Source of the DNA: Mesorhizobium sp. | Lineage (GTDB): Bacteria > Pseudomonadota > Alphaproteobacteria > Rhizobiales > Rhizobiaceae | Direction: 5' to 3' | NCBI RefSeq assembly: GCF_004962245.1 | Contig: NZ_SUHQ01000003.1 | Coordinates: forward strand, 62,001 to 126,000 | DNA: 64,000 bases | Part shown: positions 1 through 8,139 of the stretch, piece after piece | How the letters are laid out: each line of letters starts with the position of its first letter | How positions within the stretch are numbered: position 1 is the first letter of the stretch | Translations under genes and position numbers: made by a program | Notes under the pieces: model-generated | Told to the model about the DNA's origin: nothing | The model's database searches: none | The model's input: only the letters and a program-made list of their open reading frames with translations

Positions 1-2
1 TG

Positions 3-590
3 GGCACCGGCATGGCGCGCTCGGTTTTCGGCATCGAACGGCCGAGTGTCGGCCTGCTCAATGTCGGCGTCGAGGAGATCAAGGGCCAGGAAGAGGTCAA
101 GGAGGCGGGCCGCATGTTGCGCGAGGCCAACATGGCCTCGATGAACTACCACGGTTTCGTCGAGGGCGACGATATCGGCAAGGGCGCTGTCGACGTGGTC
201 GTCACCGAAGGATTTGCCGGCAATATCGCGCTGAAGACGGCGGAAGGCACGGTAAGACAGATCGCCAGTTACTTGCGCGCCGCGATGAACCGGACGCTGA
301 TGGCCAGGATCGGCTATATATTCGCCAAGGGCGCCTTCGATCGCCTGCGCGAAAAGATGGATGTCGGCCGCTCCAACGGCGGTGTTTTCCTGGGTCTGAA
401 CGGCATCGTGGTGAAAAGCCATGGCGGGGCTGATTCGGATGGCTTCGCGGCGGCGATCGAGCTTGGCTACGACATGGTGCGTAACAATCTGCTCGATCGC
501 ATCGAAGCCGATCTCGACCTGTTCCATGCGCGCAATCCGCATGCCCAGACATCCAGGAAATCCGACGTCGTTGCCGACGCAAAGGAATAG
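3..590 (+). CDS. plsX: Phosphate acyltransferase PlsX, C-terminal part (cut by window edge)
   Basis: PlsX converts acyl-ACP plus phosphate to acyl-phosphate, the acyl donor for PlsY in the first step of phospholipid synthesis at the inner membrane. The reading frame is open from base 3, so the N-terminal part lies outside the window. The visible 195 or so residues carry family landmarks: [11 protein letters not shown], the [17 protein letters not shown] segment, and the late [14 protein letters not shown] block that ends the Rossmann-like core. The stop TAG lies 9 bp before the TTG start of fabH, so the two are almost certainly co-transcribed, the usual arrangement in Rhizobiales. Only the partial extent is uncertain. 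Confidence 0.95.
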   Translation, partial: GTGMARSVFGIERPSVGLLNVGVEEIKGQEEVKEAGRMLREANMASMNYHGFVEGDDIGKGAVDVVVTEGFAGNIALKTAEGTVRQIASYLRAAMNRTLMARIGYIFAKGAFDRLREKMDVGRSNGGVFLGLNGIVVKSHGGADSDGFAAAIELGYDMVRNNLLDRIEADLDLFHARNPHAQTSRKSDVVADAKE

Positions 591-599
591 GAAAGAGCC

Positions 600-1571
600 T
601 TGATCAGATCAGTCGTGCGCGGCACAGGCGCCGCGCTGCCCCGCCGCATCATGAAGAATGCCGATTTCGAAGGCATGGTCGAGACCTCCGACGAGTGGAT
701 CGCCCAGCGCACCGGAATCCGCCAGCGTCATATCGCTGCCGACGACGAGACGACGGCTTCGCTCGGCGAGGCGGCGGCGCGCGCAGCCCTAGACAATGCC
801 GGCCTGACGCCTGATGACATCGATCTGATCGTGCTGGCGACCTCGACGCCCAACAACACGTTTCCGGCCACCGCCGTCGACATCCAGAACCGGCTCGGCA
901 TGCATCACGGCTTCGCCTTCGACCTGCAGGCGGTGTGCTCGGGCTTTGTCTACGCGGTGACGACCGCCGACCTCTATATCCGTGGCGGCCTGGCCAAACG
1001 CGTGCTGGTGATCGGCTCGGAAACCTTCTCGCGCATCCTCGACTGGAGCGATCGTTCGACCTGCGTCCTGTTTGGCGACGGCGCCGGCGCGATGGTGCTG
1101 GAAGCAGGAGAGGGGACGGGCAGCATTGCCGACCGCGGCGTGCTGGCGGCCAGCCTGCGCTCCGACGGGACCCACAAGGACAAGCTGTTCGTCGATGGCG
1201 GACCATCGACCACCGGAACGGTGGGCTATCTCAGGATGGAAGGCCGCGAAGTGTTCAAGCACGCGGTCGGCATGATCACCGACGTCATCGAGGCGACGTT
1301 CTCGGCTGCCGGCATCACCGCTGAGGATCTCGACTGGTTCGTGCCGCATCAGGCCAACAAACGAATTATCGACGCTTCCGCCAAGAAGCTCGGAATAGCA
1401 GAGCAAAAAGTGGTGGTTACGGTCGATTTGCACGGCAACACCTCGGCTGCTTCCGTGCCGCTGGCTCTGTCGGTGGCCGTCGCCGATGGCCGCATCAAGA
1501 AGGGTGACTTGGTGCTGCTCGAGGCGATGGGCGGGGGCTTCACCTGGGGTGCGGTTTTGGTTCGCTGGTAA
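600..1571 (+). CDS. fabH: 3-oxoacyl-ACP synthase III (FabH)
   Basis: FabH condenses acetyl-CoA with malonyl-ACP and so starts type II fatty acid synthesis in the cytoplasm. The 323-residue protein has the normal family length. The catalytic triad is visible: Cys113 in [11 protein letters not shown], His250 in [10 protein letters not shown] and Asn280 in LHGNTSAAS. The start is TTG at 600, preceded by a GAAAGAG purine run. The in-frame ATG at 651 would remove the conserved [10 protein letters not shown] strand, so TTG is preferred. It sits directly behind plsX and ahead of ihfA. A weak hairpin (1575-1592, CCGAAC arms) follows the stop. Confidence 0.96.
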   Translation: MIRSVVRGTGAALPRRIMKNADFEGMVETSDEWIAQRTGIRQRHIAADDETTASLGEAAARAALDNAGLTPDDIDLIVLATSTPNNTFPATAVDIQNRLGMHHGFAFDLQAVCSGFVYAVTTADLYIRGGLAKRVLVIGSETFSRILDWSDRSTCVLFGDGAGAMVLEAGEGTGSIADRGVLAASLRSDGTHKDKLFVDGGPSTTGTVGYLRMEGREVFKHAVGMITDVIEATFSAAGITAEDLDWFVPHQANKRIIDASAKKLGIAEQKVVVTVDLHGNTSAASVPLALSVAVADGRIKKGDLVLLEAMGGGFTWGAVLVRW

Positions 1572-1674
1572 GTGCCGAACTGACAGGTTCGGTCCTTGAC
1601 CTTGCCGGATCAATTACTTAGGTTCTGCCTTTGCTTGTATCGATTTATGTTTTTGAGCTGATGGGACGGTTCGC

Positions 1675-1998
1675 ATGGGGGGAAAGACACTTACGCGCGC
1701 CGACCTTGCAGAAGCCGTTTACCGCAAGGTTGGCCTGTCGCGTACTGAATCGGCGGAACTCGTCGAAGCGGTTCTGGACGAGATTTGCGAAGCGATCGTT
1801 CGCGGCGAGACGGTGAAACTGTCGTCGTTCGCGACGTTCCATGTCCGTTCCAAGAACGAGCGCATCGGGCGCAACCCCAAAACCGGTGAGGAAGTGCCGA
1901 TCCTGCCCCGCCGCGTGATGACCTTCAAGTCGTCGAATGTGCTGAAGAACCGCATCCTGCGCGCCCATCAGAACAGCAAGGCCAAGGGCGGTAAGTAG
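1675..1998 (+). CDS. ihfA: Integration host factor subunit alpha
   Basis: IHF-alpha pairs with IHF-beta to form a sequence-specific DNA-bending protein of the nucleoid. The 107-residue product begins [20 protein letters not shown], as in IHF-alpha, and contains the DNA-binding beta-arm signature [17 protein letters not shown] with the intercalating proline. This sets it apart from the HU-type protein at 38275. The plsX-fabH-ihfA-merR order is a conserved Rhizobiales block. About 100 bp separate it from fabH, enough for its own promoter. The ATG at 1675 is the only start that keeps the conserved N-terminus. Confidence 0.95.
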   Translation: MGGKTLTRADLAEAVYRKVGLSRTESAELVEAVLDEICEAIVRGETVKLSSFATFHVRSKNERIGRNPKTGEEVPILPRRVMTFKSSNVLKNRILRAHQNSKAKGGK

Positions 1999-2128
1999 CG
2001 CTTGCTTCAAGGCTTCGGTTGAAAACCGCCGCCCCCTTTGACGCCGGGCTTGAATATTGTTTCATAAACCGCTGAAATAAAGCCCGATTCGGCAGGACAG
2101 GCCGGATCGGAATGACTCTTTGTTGAGC

Positions 2129-2172
2129 GTGATCTTGTCCGAAAACCGATTCCCACTTTTCGGGATCATGCT
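2129..2172. repeat. Type A palindromic intergenic repeat, copy 1
   Basis: This copy carries the degenerate arms TCCGAAAACCGATTC and TTTTCGGGATCATGC, seen in cleaner form at 2737, 30863 and 38030. It lies in the 5' leader of the MerR gene, and its right end is 20 bp before that gene's ATG. I infer that it belongs to the RIME-like mosaic repeats known from Rhizobiales genomes. Confidence 0.7.
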
Positions 2173-2192
2173 CCAGCGTGAGGATTTCGCCC

Positions 2193-2735
2193 ATGGACAA
2201 GAGCCCCGATGCTTTCCGCACCATCAGTGAGGTCGCAGAAGATCTCGACCTGCCGCAGCACGTGCTGCGTTTCTGGGAAACGCGTTTCAATCAGATCAAG
2301 CCGATGAAGCGCGGCGGCGGCCGCCGCTACTACCGGCCGCAGGATGTCGAACTGATCAAGGGCATCCGCCACATGCTCTACGACCAGGGCTATACGATCA
2401 AGGGCGTGCAGAAGCTGCTGCGCGAGAACGGCAACCATTTCCTGGTCGCCATCGGCAATGGCGACATGGCGGCCGTCGAAGCGATCGCGCAACGCCGGCA
2501 GGCCGATGCGGTGCCGCTGACGCCAGCTGCCCAGCCGCGCGGCGCGGATGACGAGATGCTGGTTGGCGAGCCCAAGGTGAAACCCAGTCGGCGCTTTTTC
2601 GGCATCGGCAAGACCGACGACGAAGGCCCGGTGCAACCGGGCACGTCGAAACTTTCGCGCGACAATCGCGCTTTGCTGCAGGAGGCGCTGTTCGACCTTC
2701 TGGAATGCAAGCGCCTGCTCGATCAGGTGCGCTAG
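2193..2735 (+). CDS. MerR family transcriptional regulator
   Basis: This is a 180-residue DNA-binding regulator. The N-terminal winged-helix MerR domain is clear: [22 protein letters not shown], then [15 protein letters not shown] and the [13 protein letters not shown] helix. The C-terminal 90 residues are low in complexity and end in a short helical segment ([20 protein letters not shown]). They have no conserved metal-binding cysteines, so the ligand is unknown. A GTG at 2178 would give a five-residue extension, but its bases form the GTGAGGA ribosome-binding site of the ATG at 2193, so the ATG is preferred. The gene follows ihfA in the conserved plsX-fabH-ihfA block. Confidence 0.9.
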   Translation: MDKSPDAFRTISEVAEDLDLPQHVLRFWETRFNQIKPMKRGGGRRYYRPQDVELIKGIRHMLYDQGYTIKGVQKLLRENGNHFLVAIGNGDMAAVEAIAQRRQADAVPLTPAAQPRGADDEMLVGEPKVKPSRRFFGIGKTDDEGPVQPGTSKLSRDNRALLQEALFDLLECKRLLDQVR

Positions 2736-2736
2736 C

Positions 2737-2779
2737 GCATGACCCCGAAATCGGAATCGATTTTCGGAAAGGATCATGC
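2737..2779. repeat. Type A palindromic intergenic repeat, copy 2
   Basis: The imperfect palindrome starts GCATGACCCCGAAATCGG and ends TTTTCGGAAAGGATCATGC. It starts two bases after the MerR stop codon, so its hairpin would form at the mRNA 3' end. A type C element follows at 2796, which makes the whole 2737-2920 stretch repeat DNA. Confidence 0.8.
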
Positions 2780-2795
2780 ACGCGCGGCGCTGTAG

Positions 2796-2920
2796 TGCAT
2801 GTCGCCCAAAAGCATGCCCTTTCTTGAACCGGGGTGCGCAGCGGTTTTGGGGCAACGACATGCATGAAACAAGAACTTAAAGCGGTCGCATGAATTTGTT
2901 CAGACGCGACACGCTTTAAG
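2796..2920. repeat. Type C mosaic repeat, copy 1
   Basis: The element begins TGCATGTCGCCCAAAAGC, continues CGGTTTTGGGGCAACGACATGCA and closes with a stem made of AAAGCGGTCGC and GCGACACGCTTTA. The same three-part order recurs at 10081-10185 and, in the opposite orientation, at 38650-38774. The copies diverge in the middle, where this one carries extra sequence around TTGAACCGGGGTGCGCAG. Confidence 0.75.
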
Positions 2921-2995
2921 GGCCGATCGATCGCCGGCGGAAACCGGAACTGCTTTGGGAATCATGCGTTCTTCCGCAAAGGAAGGACGTACATC

Positions 2996-3334
2996 ATGGC
3001 ATTATTTTCGACCCTCTCCGACATCGACCTTGAAAAGCAGGTCGCGGCCCTTTCCAGGGAACTGGCGGCGCTGAGGAAAGCCGTGTCCAGGCGGGGCGGC
3101 TCCTACTACGAGGATGGGCGTGACGCCGCATCGGATTATTACTCGGATATTGCAGAGCGCTTCAGTGATGCTCTGCCTGCGATCAGAAGGCAAGGCAGGG
3201 CGATCGAGAAGACGGCGCGCGATCATCCGGCGACAGCGGCCGCTGTCGGGCTGGTTGTGGTCGGGCTTGTCGCAAGCCTGTTGCTCAGCCGCCAGCAGAA
3301 AACGTCGCGAGCGACATCGAAGTCAGCACGTTGA
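2996..3334 (+). CDS. Small C-tail membrane-anchored protein, ElaB/YqjD (DUF883)-like
   Basis: This is a 112-residue protein with an N-terminal amphipathic helical region (about residues 8-75, rich in Glu, Arg and Ala), one hydrophobic segment near residues 79-98 (ATAAAVGLVVVGLVASLLLS) and a basic tail. That layout matches the ElaB/YqjD/DUF883 family of inner-membrane proteins, some of which bind ribosomes in stationary phase. The match is by architecture, and the role here is unknown. A strong GGAAGGA site precedes the ATG. The gene stands alone, behind a repeat cluster and ahead of a bidirectional terminator. Confidence 0.75.
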   Translation: MALFSTLSDIDLEKQVAALSRELAALRKAVSRRGGSYYEDGRDAASDYYSDIAERFSDALPAIRRQGRAIEKTARDHPATAAAVGLVVVGLVASLLLSRQQKTSRATSKSAR

Positions 3335-3350
3335 GACAAAAGAAAATGAC

Positions 3351-3369
3351 GGTCGTCCCGCGGACGACC
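3351..3369. terminator. Bidirectional intrinsic terminator
   Basis: GGTCGTCC and GGACGACC pair around a CGC loop. An A-rich tract (about 3336-3346) lies on the left and CCGTTTCTT on the right. It sits between convergent genes ending at 3334 (+) and 3395 (-), so it can serve both strands. Confidence 0.75.
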
Positions 3370-3394
3370 GCCGTTTCTTGTCAATGACAATTGA

Positions 3395-3673
3395 TCAGCG
3401 CGCGAGCTTGAGCTTGTTTTTCGGGCTGACCTGCGCGGTCTGGCTGCATTTGCCGTAGACGGTGCCGTTGGAGTCGGTGGCGTCCGTGTATGTGCCCTTG
3501 CAGTCGAGTTGCAGCACCAGGCAGTGACCCGCGCCCTTACAAACCGCGCCGCCGTCACCGGTGGGATGCGTGCCGTTGGCGAAGGCCGAGCTCGGAGCGG
3601 AAATCGAGCCGAATGCCGAGACGACGATGGCAGCGGCGAGCGAAAGGCGCTTGAAGTTCGAGATATTGGTCAT
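3395..3673 (-). CDS. Small secreted cysteine-containing protein, unknown function
   Basis: The precursor is 92 residues. The first 30 or so form a typical Sec signal peptide (basic MTNISNFKR, then the hydrophobic LSLAAAIVVSAFGSI and an SAFA-N cleavage region). The predicted mature part, about 60 residues, contains four cysteines (AVCKGAGHCLV, LDCKG, YGKCSQ), which suggests two periplasmic disulfides. I do not recognise the family. The ATG is preceded by GAAGGAAA. A 26-codon ORF (3670-3750) runs into it with an ATGA overlap and may couple its translation. Confidence 0.75.
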   Translation of the reverse strand: MTNISNFKRLSLAAAIVVSAFGSISAPSSAFANGTHPTGDGGAVCKGAGHCLVLQLDCKGTYTDATDSNGTVYGKCSQTAQVSPKNKLKLAR

Positions 3674-3750
3674 GTGAGCATTTCCTTCTCTGGATCGAGG
3701 ATCGCCGTTCTGGCGTCCTTCTGGTTGGGGATCGCCTTCTTGGCGTCCAT
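3670..3750 (-). CDS. Possible 26-residue upstream ORF coupled to the secreted protein
   Basis: An ATG-initiated frame of 26 codons reads MDAKKAIPNQK then DARTAILDPEKEMLT. It ends in a TGA that overlaps the next gene's ATG (ATGA). It contains a 30-bp imperfect tandem duplication (3699-3718 and 3729-3748, 18 of 20 bases alike). That duplication is exactly ten codons and keeps the frame, which weakly supports translation. No strong ribosome-binding site precedes it. It could equally be non-coding leader sequence. Confidence 0.3.
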   Translation of the reverse strand: MDAKKAIPNQKDARTAILDPEKEMLT

Positions 3751-3840
3751 GCCATCTTGGTGCGGCTCACAGAGGAAAAGTTCACACGTGGGTTCAAAAA
3801 AATTTGCGACCCCCTGATACGTTTGCGCTTACATCAAGTT

Positions 3841-4032
3841 CCAGCCGCTGGTCCCTCAAAGCGGCTGGCGGCCAGTGACAGTCACTTGACGAGCGAGCGG
3901 CTCGGAACCGTCGAACAGGTCGACGATCAGCCAGTCGAAAGAACCTGGTCGGAATGGCATCCCGCGCCGGCGTCGCCGCGGCCCATGCCAAGCCTGCGCC
4001 GGTCGGTATCACGATGCCGTGACGGTTTTTTT
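3841..4032 (+). other. Structured intergenic segment ending in an orphan terminator-like hairpin (possible small RNA)
   Basis: No protein gene is apparent from 3751 to 4126. The stretch contains a perfect 9-bp hairpin (CCAGCCGCT at 3841-3849 with AGCGGCTGG at 3860-3868) and, 140 bp further on, TCACG/CGTGA (4009-4022) followed by CGG and seven Ts (4026-4032). The second hairpin looks like a plus-strand intrinsic terminator, yet no plus-strand gene lies upstream. A small RNA is one explanation and a relic terminator is another. Confidence 0.3.
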
Positions 4033-4126
4033 GGTGCTTGGCAAATCGTTAATGACCGGGCATTCTCGCAACCGTCCCAGGCAACATCATTATTTGATCA
4101 AACTCTTTCAGCCCATGGAGTTGCCA

Positions 4127-4419
4127 ATGCCCCACTTAGCAAAAAAAGAACCCTTCTCCGAACTGGCGGCAATCGAAGCTGCGCCTGATCAAAGCGCCCT
4201 CAGAGCCATGCGGGAAACCAGGGGATACAGCATGGAAGAGCTGTCTTTGACGTGCGGCCTGGCGGTCGATGAGATCGCGGACATCGAAAACGGGAAAACG
4301 GGAAGAATGCCGACCCGTCGAAGCTTCGGCGAATAGCCTCTGCGCTTCGGCTTCCGGAAAGCGCGTTGATCGATACAGCCGTGCTCGCACAATCCGCGGA
4401 AAATCGACCCGTCTCCTAG
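4127..4419 (+). pseudogene. XRE-type helix-turn-helix protein interrupted by a frameshift
   Basis: The frame from ATG 4127 (GGAG seven bases upstream) encodes a lambda-repressor-like HTH: ALRAMRETRGYSMEELSLTC, then GLAVDEIADIENGKT. It then runs into RMPTRRSFGE and stops at 4336. In the next frame, directly after the break, a natural continuation appears: NADPSKLRRIASALRLPESA then LIDTAVLAQSAENRPVS, with a TAG at 4417. One extra base in the GGAAGAATGCC stretch (4301-4311) would join the two into a protein of about 97 residues. The apparent one-base deletion is either a real inactivating mutation or a sequencing error. The DNA target is unknown. Confidence 0.65.
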
Positions 4420-5115
4420 CCGCGGCACCCAAGAGTATCTGCTCAACACGGTCGGAGCGGCCGAATTCAAGCCGGCGCGCTCTCGACCCAAGCTCATGGC
4501 CGTTTTTTGTGGCCGGTCCGACGGCGGGGGCCGCCTTCGAGAAGGAGGCGGCCTGCGCGCCATGTCGATGGGATTGTGCTGCAGGTGAACCGGTACCGAC
4601 AGCAAGCGAAATGGCGGAGAACGATGCGGTATCAAATCGCCGGGGTTCGAAACCGCGCGGCTCGAGCACCGATTCCTTGACTGCAGCGCATCCGTGTCCT
4701 CCACGCCCCTGGAAGCCCATGGGAAGCGAGAACAGCGGGTGACCGGCGCTGCAGGTGTAGGGGATGCCTGGCGGCGCCGGTCAAGCGAAAGTTAGACACT
4801 CCCGCGCCTAAAATGATAGCTGAGTCCTGACGTGCGTCATGCGTGCTCATGGGAGTATCTGCCGGCTACATTCGATGCCGGTTTCGAAGGGCCACCGCAC
4901 CTCATCCCCCATTTGGTGTGTGGTATCGATCGGGTGTTGTATCAAAAAGACTGAGCTGGTGCTGGGCTTGACGCGAACTGATCGGCTGGAGGGCACGGCC
5001 CCAAAAAGTCACGGTGGCCGCAAAAGGAAAAGGCCCCCGAAAGGCCCCAATTTCCCGATCTCGCGTTGTTCCTAGTTCCCCGGATTTCAATAAGCCTTGG
5101 ACTTCAAGGACTTAA
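4420..5115. other. Gene-poor stretch next to tRNA-Pro
   Basis: About 700 bp hold no open frame that looks convincingly coding on either strand. One short segment at 4450-4478 resembles the 3' half of the adjacent tRNA-Pro (see findings). The piece around 4775-4900, starting with GCCGGTCAAGCGAAAGTTAG, has a transposon-end feel but no inverted partner or transposase that I can identify. The stretch may be an old insertion scar. Confidence 0.4.
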
Positions 5116-5192
<77 letters not shown>

Positions 5193-5228
5193 GACCGGTC
5201 GCGATGTATCGTGATAACCCGGTTCCGG

Positions 5229-6518
5229 TCAACCGAATTCGGCGGCTTTTCTTCCAGATGGAATCGCAGCCGCCGGCATGGGCTGCGCCGCCGGCCGCAA
5301 CTGCCGCTGATGGCGGTATTCGAGCGCGATGGCGCCCCAGATCAGTCCGAGCAGCAGATAGACATGGCGCCAGTGGTCGATGTCGATGAAGGTGCCCAGC
5401 CCGATATTGCCGATGAAGGCGACATAGGCGCACAGAAGATAGGGCTGCCACGGCCTGTCGCGCAGGAGAATGCGGAAACCAGCTGCTATCGTCCAGCAGG
5501 TCAGCGTCAGGAACGACACGAAGCCGAGCCAGCCATAGTCCATCAGCATCTTCAGCCAGATGTCGTGCGTGTCCTCGCCGAAGATCGTGCCGAAGACGAG
5601 CGGACCGATGCCGAGCGGATGCTCCAGCGCCATCTGGAAACCGATCGTATAGCGGGCGAAGCGGCCGAGGCGGGCCGTGTCATAGCTCTGCTCCAGCTGG
5701 GCGCGGCTGGAAAACATCTCCGAAACGCCCGGAAGCTGCAGGATGACAAGCATTGCGATGACCAGCAGCGAGACGGCAGCGATGGTCATGACGACGACGC
5801 GCAGCCGGAACTTGCCGCTGGCGCTCTGCAGGAACAGGGAGCCGGTGAGCAGGATTGCCGCAACGCCGAACATACCCCAGGCGCCACGCGAGAACGAGAA
5901 GAAGATGCCGGCCGTGATGATCAGCAGCGGCACCGCCAGCAACGGCATGCGTGAGACGGGGCCTGTCAGCAGGAGATAGAGCAGGTAGATGCCGGGCAGC
6001 ACCAGGAACGGTCCGAACACGTTCGGATCCTGGAAGGCGCCGGCGGCGCGGTCGTATTTGGTGAAGATCTCCGCCCCCGGGAAGGCATGGAAATAGCCTG
6101 CTATGCCGAGCAGCGAGGTCAGCACCGCCGACATCACATAGGCCAGGAAGATCAGCCGGTAGAGATTGGGCTGGACTGATGTCACCGAGGCGAAGAACAC
6201 CGCGGTGAAGGCAAGGAACAGCGACACGGAGAGATAGAGCGGGGTGCTGGCAATATCCGACATCTGGGTCATCGCGATCATGCCGCCGATGTTCATGATC
6301 ACCAGCAGCACCAGCAGCGGTGCTGCCGCGCGCGATATGCGCAGGCCGAACAAGGCCCACACTGCCATCAGCCCGGCCATGTAGAGGTCGTATGGCGCCG
6401 GCTCGTCGATGACAAAACCGGACAGGAAGACGCCGAGGAAAACCGCGCCCGACGCAATCAGCGCGATCAGCTTGGCGTTGACCGCGGCCGGCGGCAGTTC
6501 ACGCGTGACGGCGCTCAA
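5229..6518 (-). CDS. O-antigen ligase/polymerase family membrane protein (Wzy/EPS polymerase-like)
   Basis: This 429-residue integral membrane protein has about ten to twelve hydrophobic segments. Around residue 215 it contains the loop GIFFSFSRGAWGMFG and, further on, a large periplasmic loop (about 245-320) with HPLGIGPLVFGTIFGEDTHD. The SRGAW and HP-G-G---F elements are typical of the O-antigen ligase/Wzy_C family. The neighbours (initiating transferase, GT4, Wza and Wzc homologues) point to polymerisation of lipid-linked exopolysaccharide repeat units. Ligase and polymerase activity cannot be told apart from sequence. Its ATG overlaps the stop of the upstream transferase by ATGA, indicating translational coupling. 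Confidence 0.85.
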   Translation of the reverse strand: MSAVTRELPPAAVNAKLIALIASGAVFLGVFLSGFVIDEPAPYDLYMAGLMAVWALFGLRISRAAAPLLVLLVIMNIGGMIAMTQMSDIASTPLYLSVSLFLAFTAVFFASVTSVQPNLYRLIFLAYVMSAVLTSLLGIAGYFHAFPGAEIFTKYDRAAGAFQDPNVFGPFLVLPGIYLLYLLLTGPVSRMPLLAVPLLIITAGIFFSFSRGAWGMFGVAAILLTGSLFLQSASGKFRLRVVVMTIAAVSLLVIAMLVILQLPGVSEMFSSRAQLEQSYDTARLGRFARYTIGFQMALEHPLGIGPLVFGTIFGEDTHDIWLKMLMDYGWLGFVSFLTLTCWTIAAGFRILLRDRPWQPYLLCAYVAFIGNIGLGTFIDIDHWRHVYLLLGLIWGAIALEYRHQRQLRPAAQPMPAAAIPSGRKAAEFG

Positions 6519-8050
6519 TAGGCATTTTCCGTGTTGAGCAGCCGGATCGGTGTCAGGAGCAGGATCCTCAGATCGAACAGCAGCGACCAGTTCTCGATAT
6601 AGTAGAGGTCGTACTCCGTTCGCATGCGGATCTTCTCGTTGGTGTCCATCTCGCCGCGCCAGCCATTGATCTGCGCCCAGCCGGTGACGCCGGGCTTGAC
6701 CTTGTGGCGTGCGAAATAGCCGTCGACCACCTCATTGTAGAGGAGGTTATGCGACTGGGCGGCAATGGCGTGCGGGCGCGGGCCGACCAGCGACAGCGAA
6801 CCGAAAAGCGAATTGAAGAACTGCGGCAATTCGTCGATCGAGGTCTTGCGGATGAAGCGGCCGACTCGGGTGACGCGCGGGTCGTTCTTGGTTACCGTCT
6901 GCTTGGCCGTCGGGTCTGCCTTGTCCGTGTACATCGAACGGAACTTGTAGACCTCGATGATCTCGTTGTTGAAGCCATGCCGCTTCTGGTGGAACAGCAC
7001 CGGTCCCTTGCTGTCGAGCTTGATGGCGATTGCGGTCACCAGCATGACCGGCGAGAACACGATGATGCCGATGATCGAGAAGACGATGTCGAAGGCGCGC
7101 TTGGCGACCGAATCCCAGTCGTTGATCGGTTTGTCGAAGATATCGAGCATCGGCACGGAGCCGATGTAGGAATAGGAGCGCGGCCGGAACTGCAGCGCGT
7201 TCGAATGCGCCGAGAGCCGGATATCGACCGGCAGCACCCACAGCTTCTTCAAAAGCTGCAGGACGCGCGATTCGGCGGTCAGTGGCAGCGACACGATCAG
7301 CATGTCGATGCGGGCGATTCGGGCGAACTCGATGAGCTCGGAAACGGTGCCGAGCTTCGGATAGCCGGCGACGATAGGTGGCGAGCGCTTGTCGCCGCGG
7401 TCGTCGAAGATGCCGCAGATGCGGATGTCGTTGTAGGGCTGCTTTTCGACGGAGCGTATCAGGACTTCCGCCGCCGTGCCGCCGCCGACGATGACGGCGC
7501 GGCGCTCCATGCGCCCGTCGCGCGCCCAGCGCTGGATCAGCTTGGACATCATGAGCCTGAGACCGAAGATCAGCACGAAACCGACGACGAACCAGGTGCC
7601 GAAAAGCAGGCGCGAGTAATCCTCCGACATCTTCATGATGAATGCCGTGAGCGCCATCAAGGCAAAGGTGCCGGCCCAGACCAGCAAGAGACGGCCGAAA
7701 CTGGCGATCGGCCGCAGCAGCGAAACGATCTGGTAGCAGTCGGTGACGTCGAACAGCACCACGGCGAGGAACGAGGCGGCGGCGATCGTCAGCGGATATT
7801 GCCAGGCGAGATGGTTGAAGAAGCCGACATAATGGAAATAGAGGCTGAGACCGGACAGGAACAACAGCGCGAATTCGACCATGCGCAAGACGCCGCTGAC
7901 CATGATCGGCGACATGGTATCGCGCCGGTACTGCGTCGCGACCTGACGGGCGACGTCATTCATGCCGCCGGACGTCGGGCTCTCGGCAGGACCGTCGAAT
8001 TTGCGCACCGCGTCTATCGAAAAGCGGCGCGCGGGGTCGATTTCGTTCAT
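6515..8050 (-). CDS. Undecaprenyl-phosphate sugar phosphotransferase (exopolysaccharide initiation)
   Basis: This 511-residue enzyme transfers a sugar-1-phosphate to undecaprenyl phosphate, the committed first step of polymer assembly at the inner membrane. The N-terminal part has four hydrophobic helices (about residues 60-180). A nucleotide-binding-like middle domain follows (RRAVIVGGGTAAEVL). The C-terminal sugar transferase domain opens with KRAFDIVFSIIGIIVFSP and carries KFRSM, KTSIDELPQFFN, SLVGPRP and KPGVTGWAQINGWRGE. This is the WbaP/WcaJ long form, and the sugar specificity (glucose or galactose) is not resolved. It is followed by the polymerase gene with a 4-bp overlap. Confidence 0.92.
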   Translation of the reverse strand: MNEIDPARRFSIDAVRKFDGPAESPTSGGMNDVARQVATQYRRDTMSPIMVSGVLRMVEFALLFLSGLSLYFHYVGFFNHLAWQYPLTIAAASFLAVVLFDVTDCYQIVSLLRPIASFGRLLLVWAGTFALMALTAFIMKMSEDYSRLLFGTWFVVGFVLIFGLRLMMSKLIQRWARDGRMERRAVIVGGGTAAEVLIRSVEKQPYNDIRICGIFDDRGDKRSPPIVAGYPKLGTVSELIEFARIARIDMLIVSLPLTAESRVLQLLKKLWVLPVDIRLSAHSNALQFRPRSYSYIGSVPMLDIFDKPINDWDSVAKRAFDIVFSIIGIIVFSPVMLVTAIAIKLDSKGPVLFHQKRHGFNNEIIEVYKFRSMYTDKADPTAKQTVTKNDPRVTRVGRFIRKTSIDELPQFFNSLFGSLSLVGPRPHAIAAQSHNLLYNEVVDGYFARHKVKPGVTGWAQINGWRGEMDTNEKIRMRTEYDLYYIENWSLLFDLRILLLTPIRLLNTENAY

Positions 8051-8139
8051 GATGTATCCGCAAAGCTTCCCTCAGGTGAGTAGCAAAAGAGAGCTAAGAA
8101 ACCCTTGAAACAACTGGTGGCTTTGGAGAAGCTTTGGGG

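Noticed and set aside
4775..4910. Insertion-sequence remnant
   Set aside because: The GCCGGTCAAGCGAAAGTTAG stretch suggests a transposon end, but no inverted partner, target duplication or transposase frame could be found.
5229..5954. Plus-strand frame of 247 codons over the polymerase gene
   Set aside because: It is antisense to a clear membrane protein, is dominated by Asp, Gln, Arg and His, and starts next to the tRNA gene without a ribosome-binding site.
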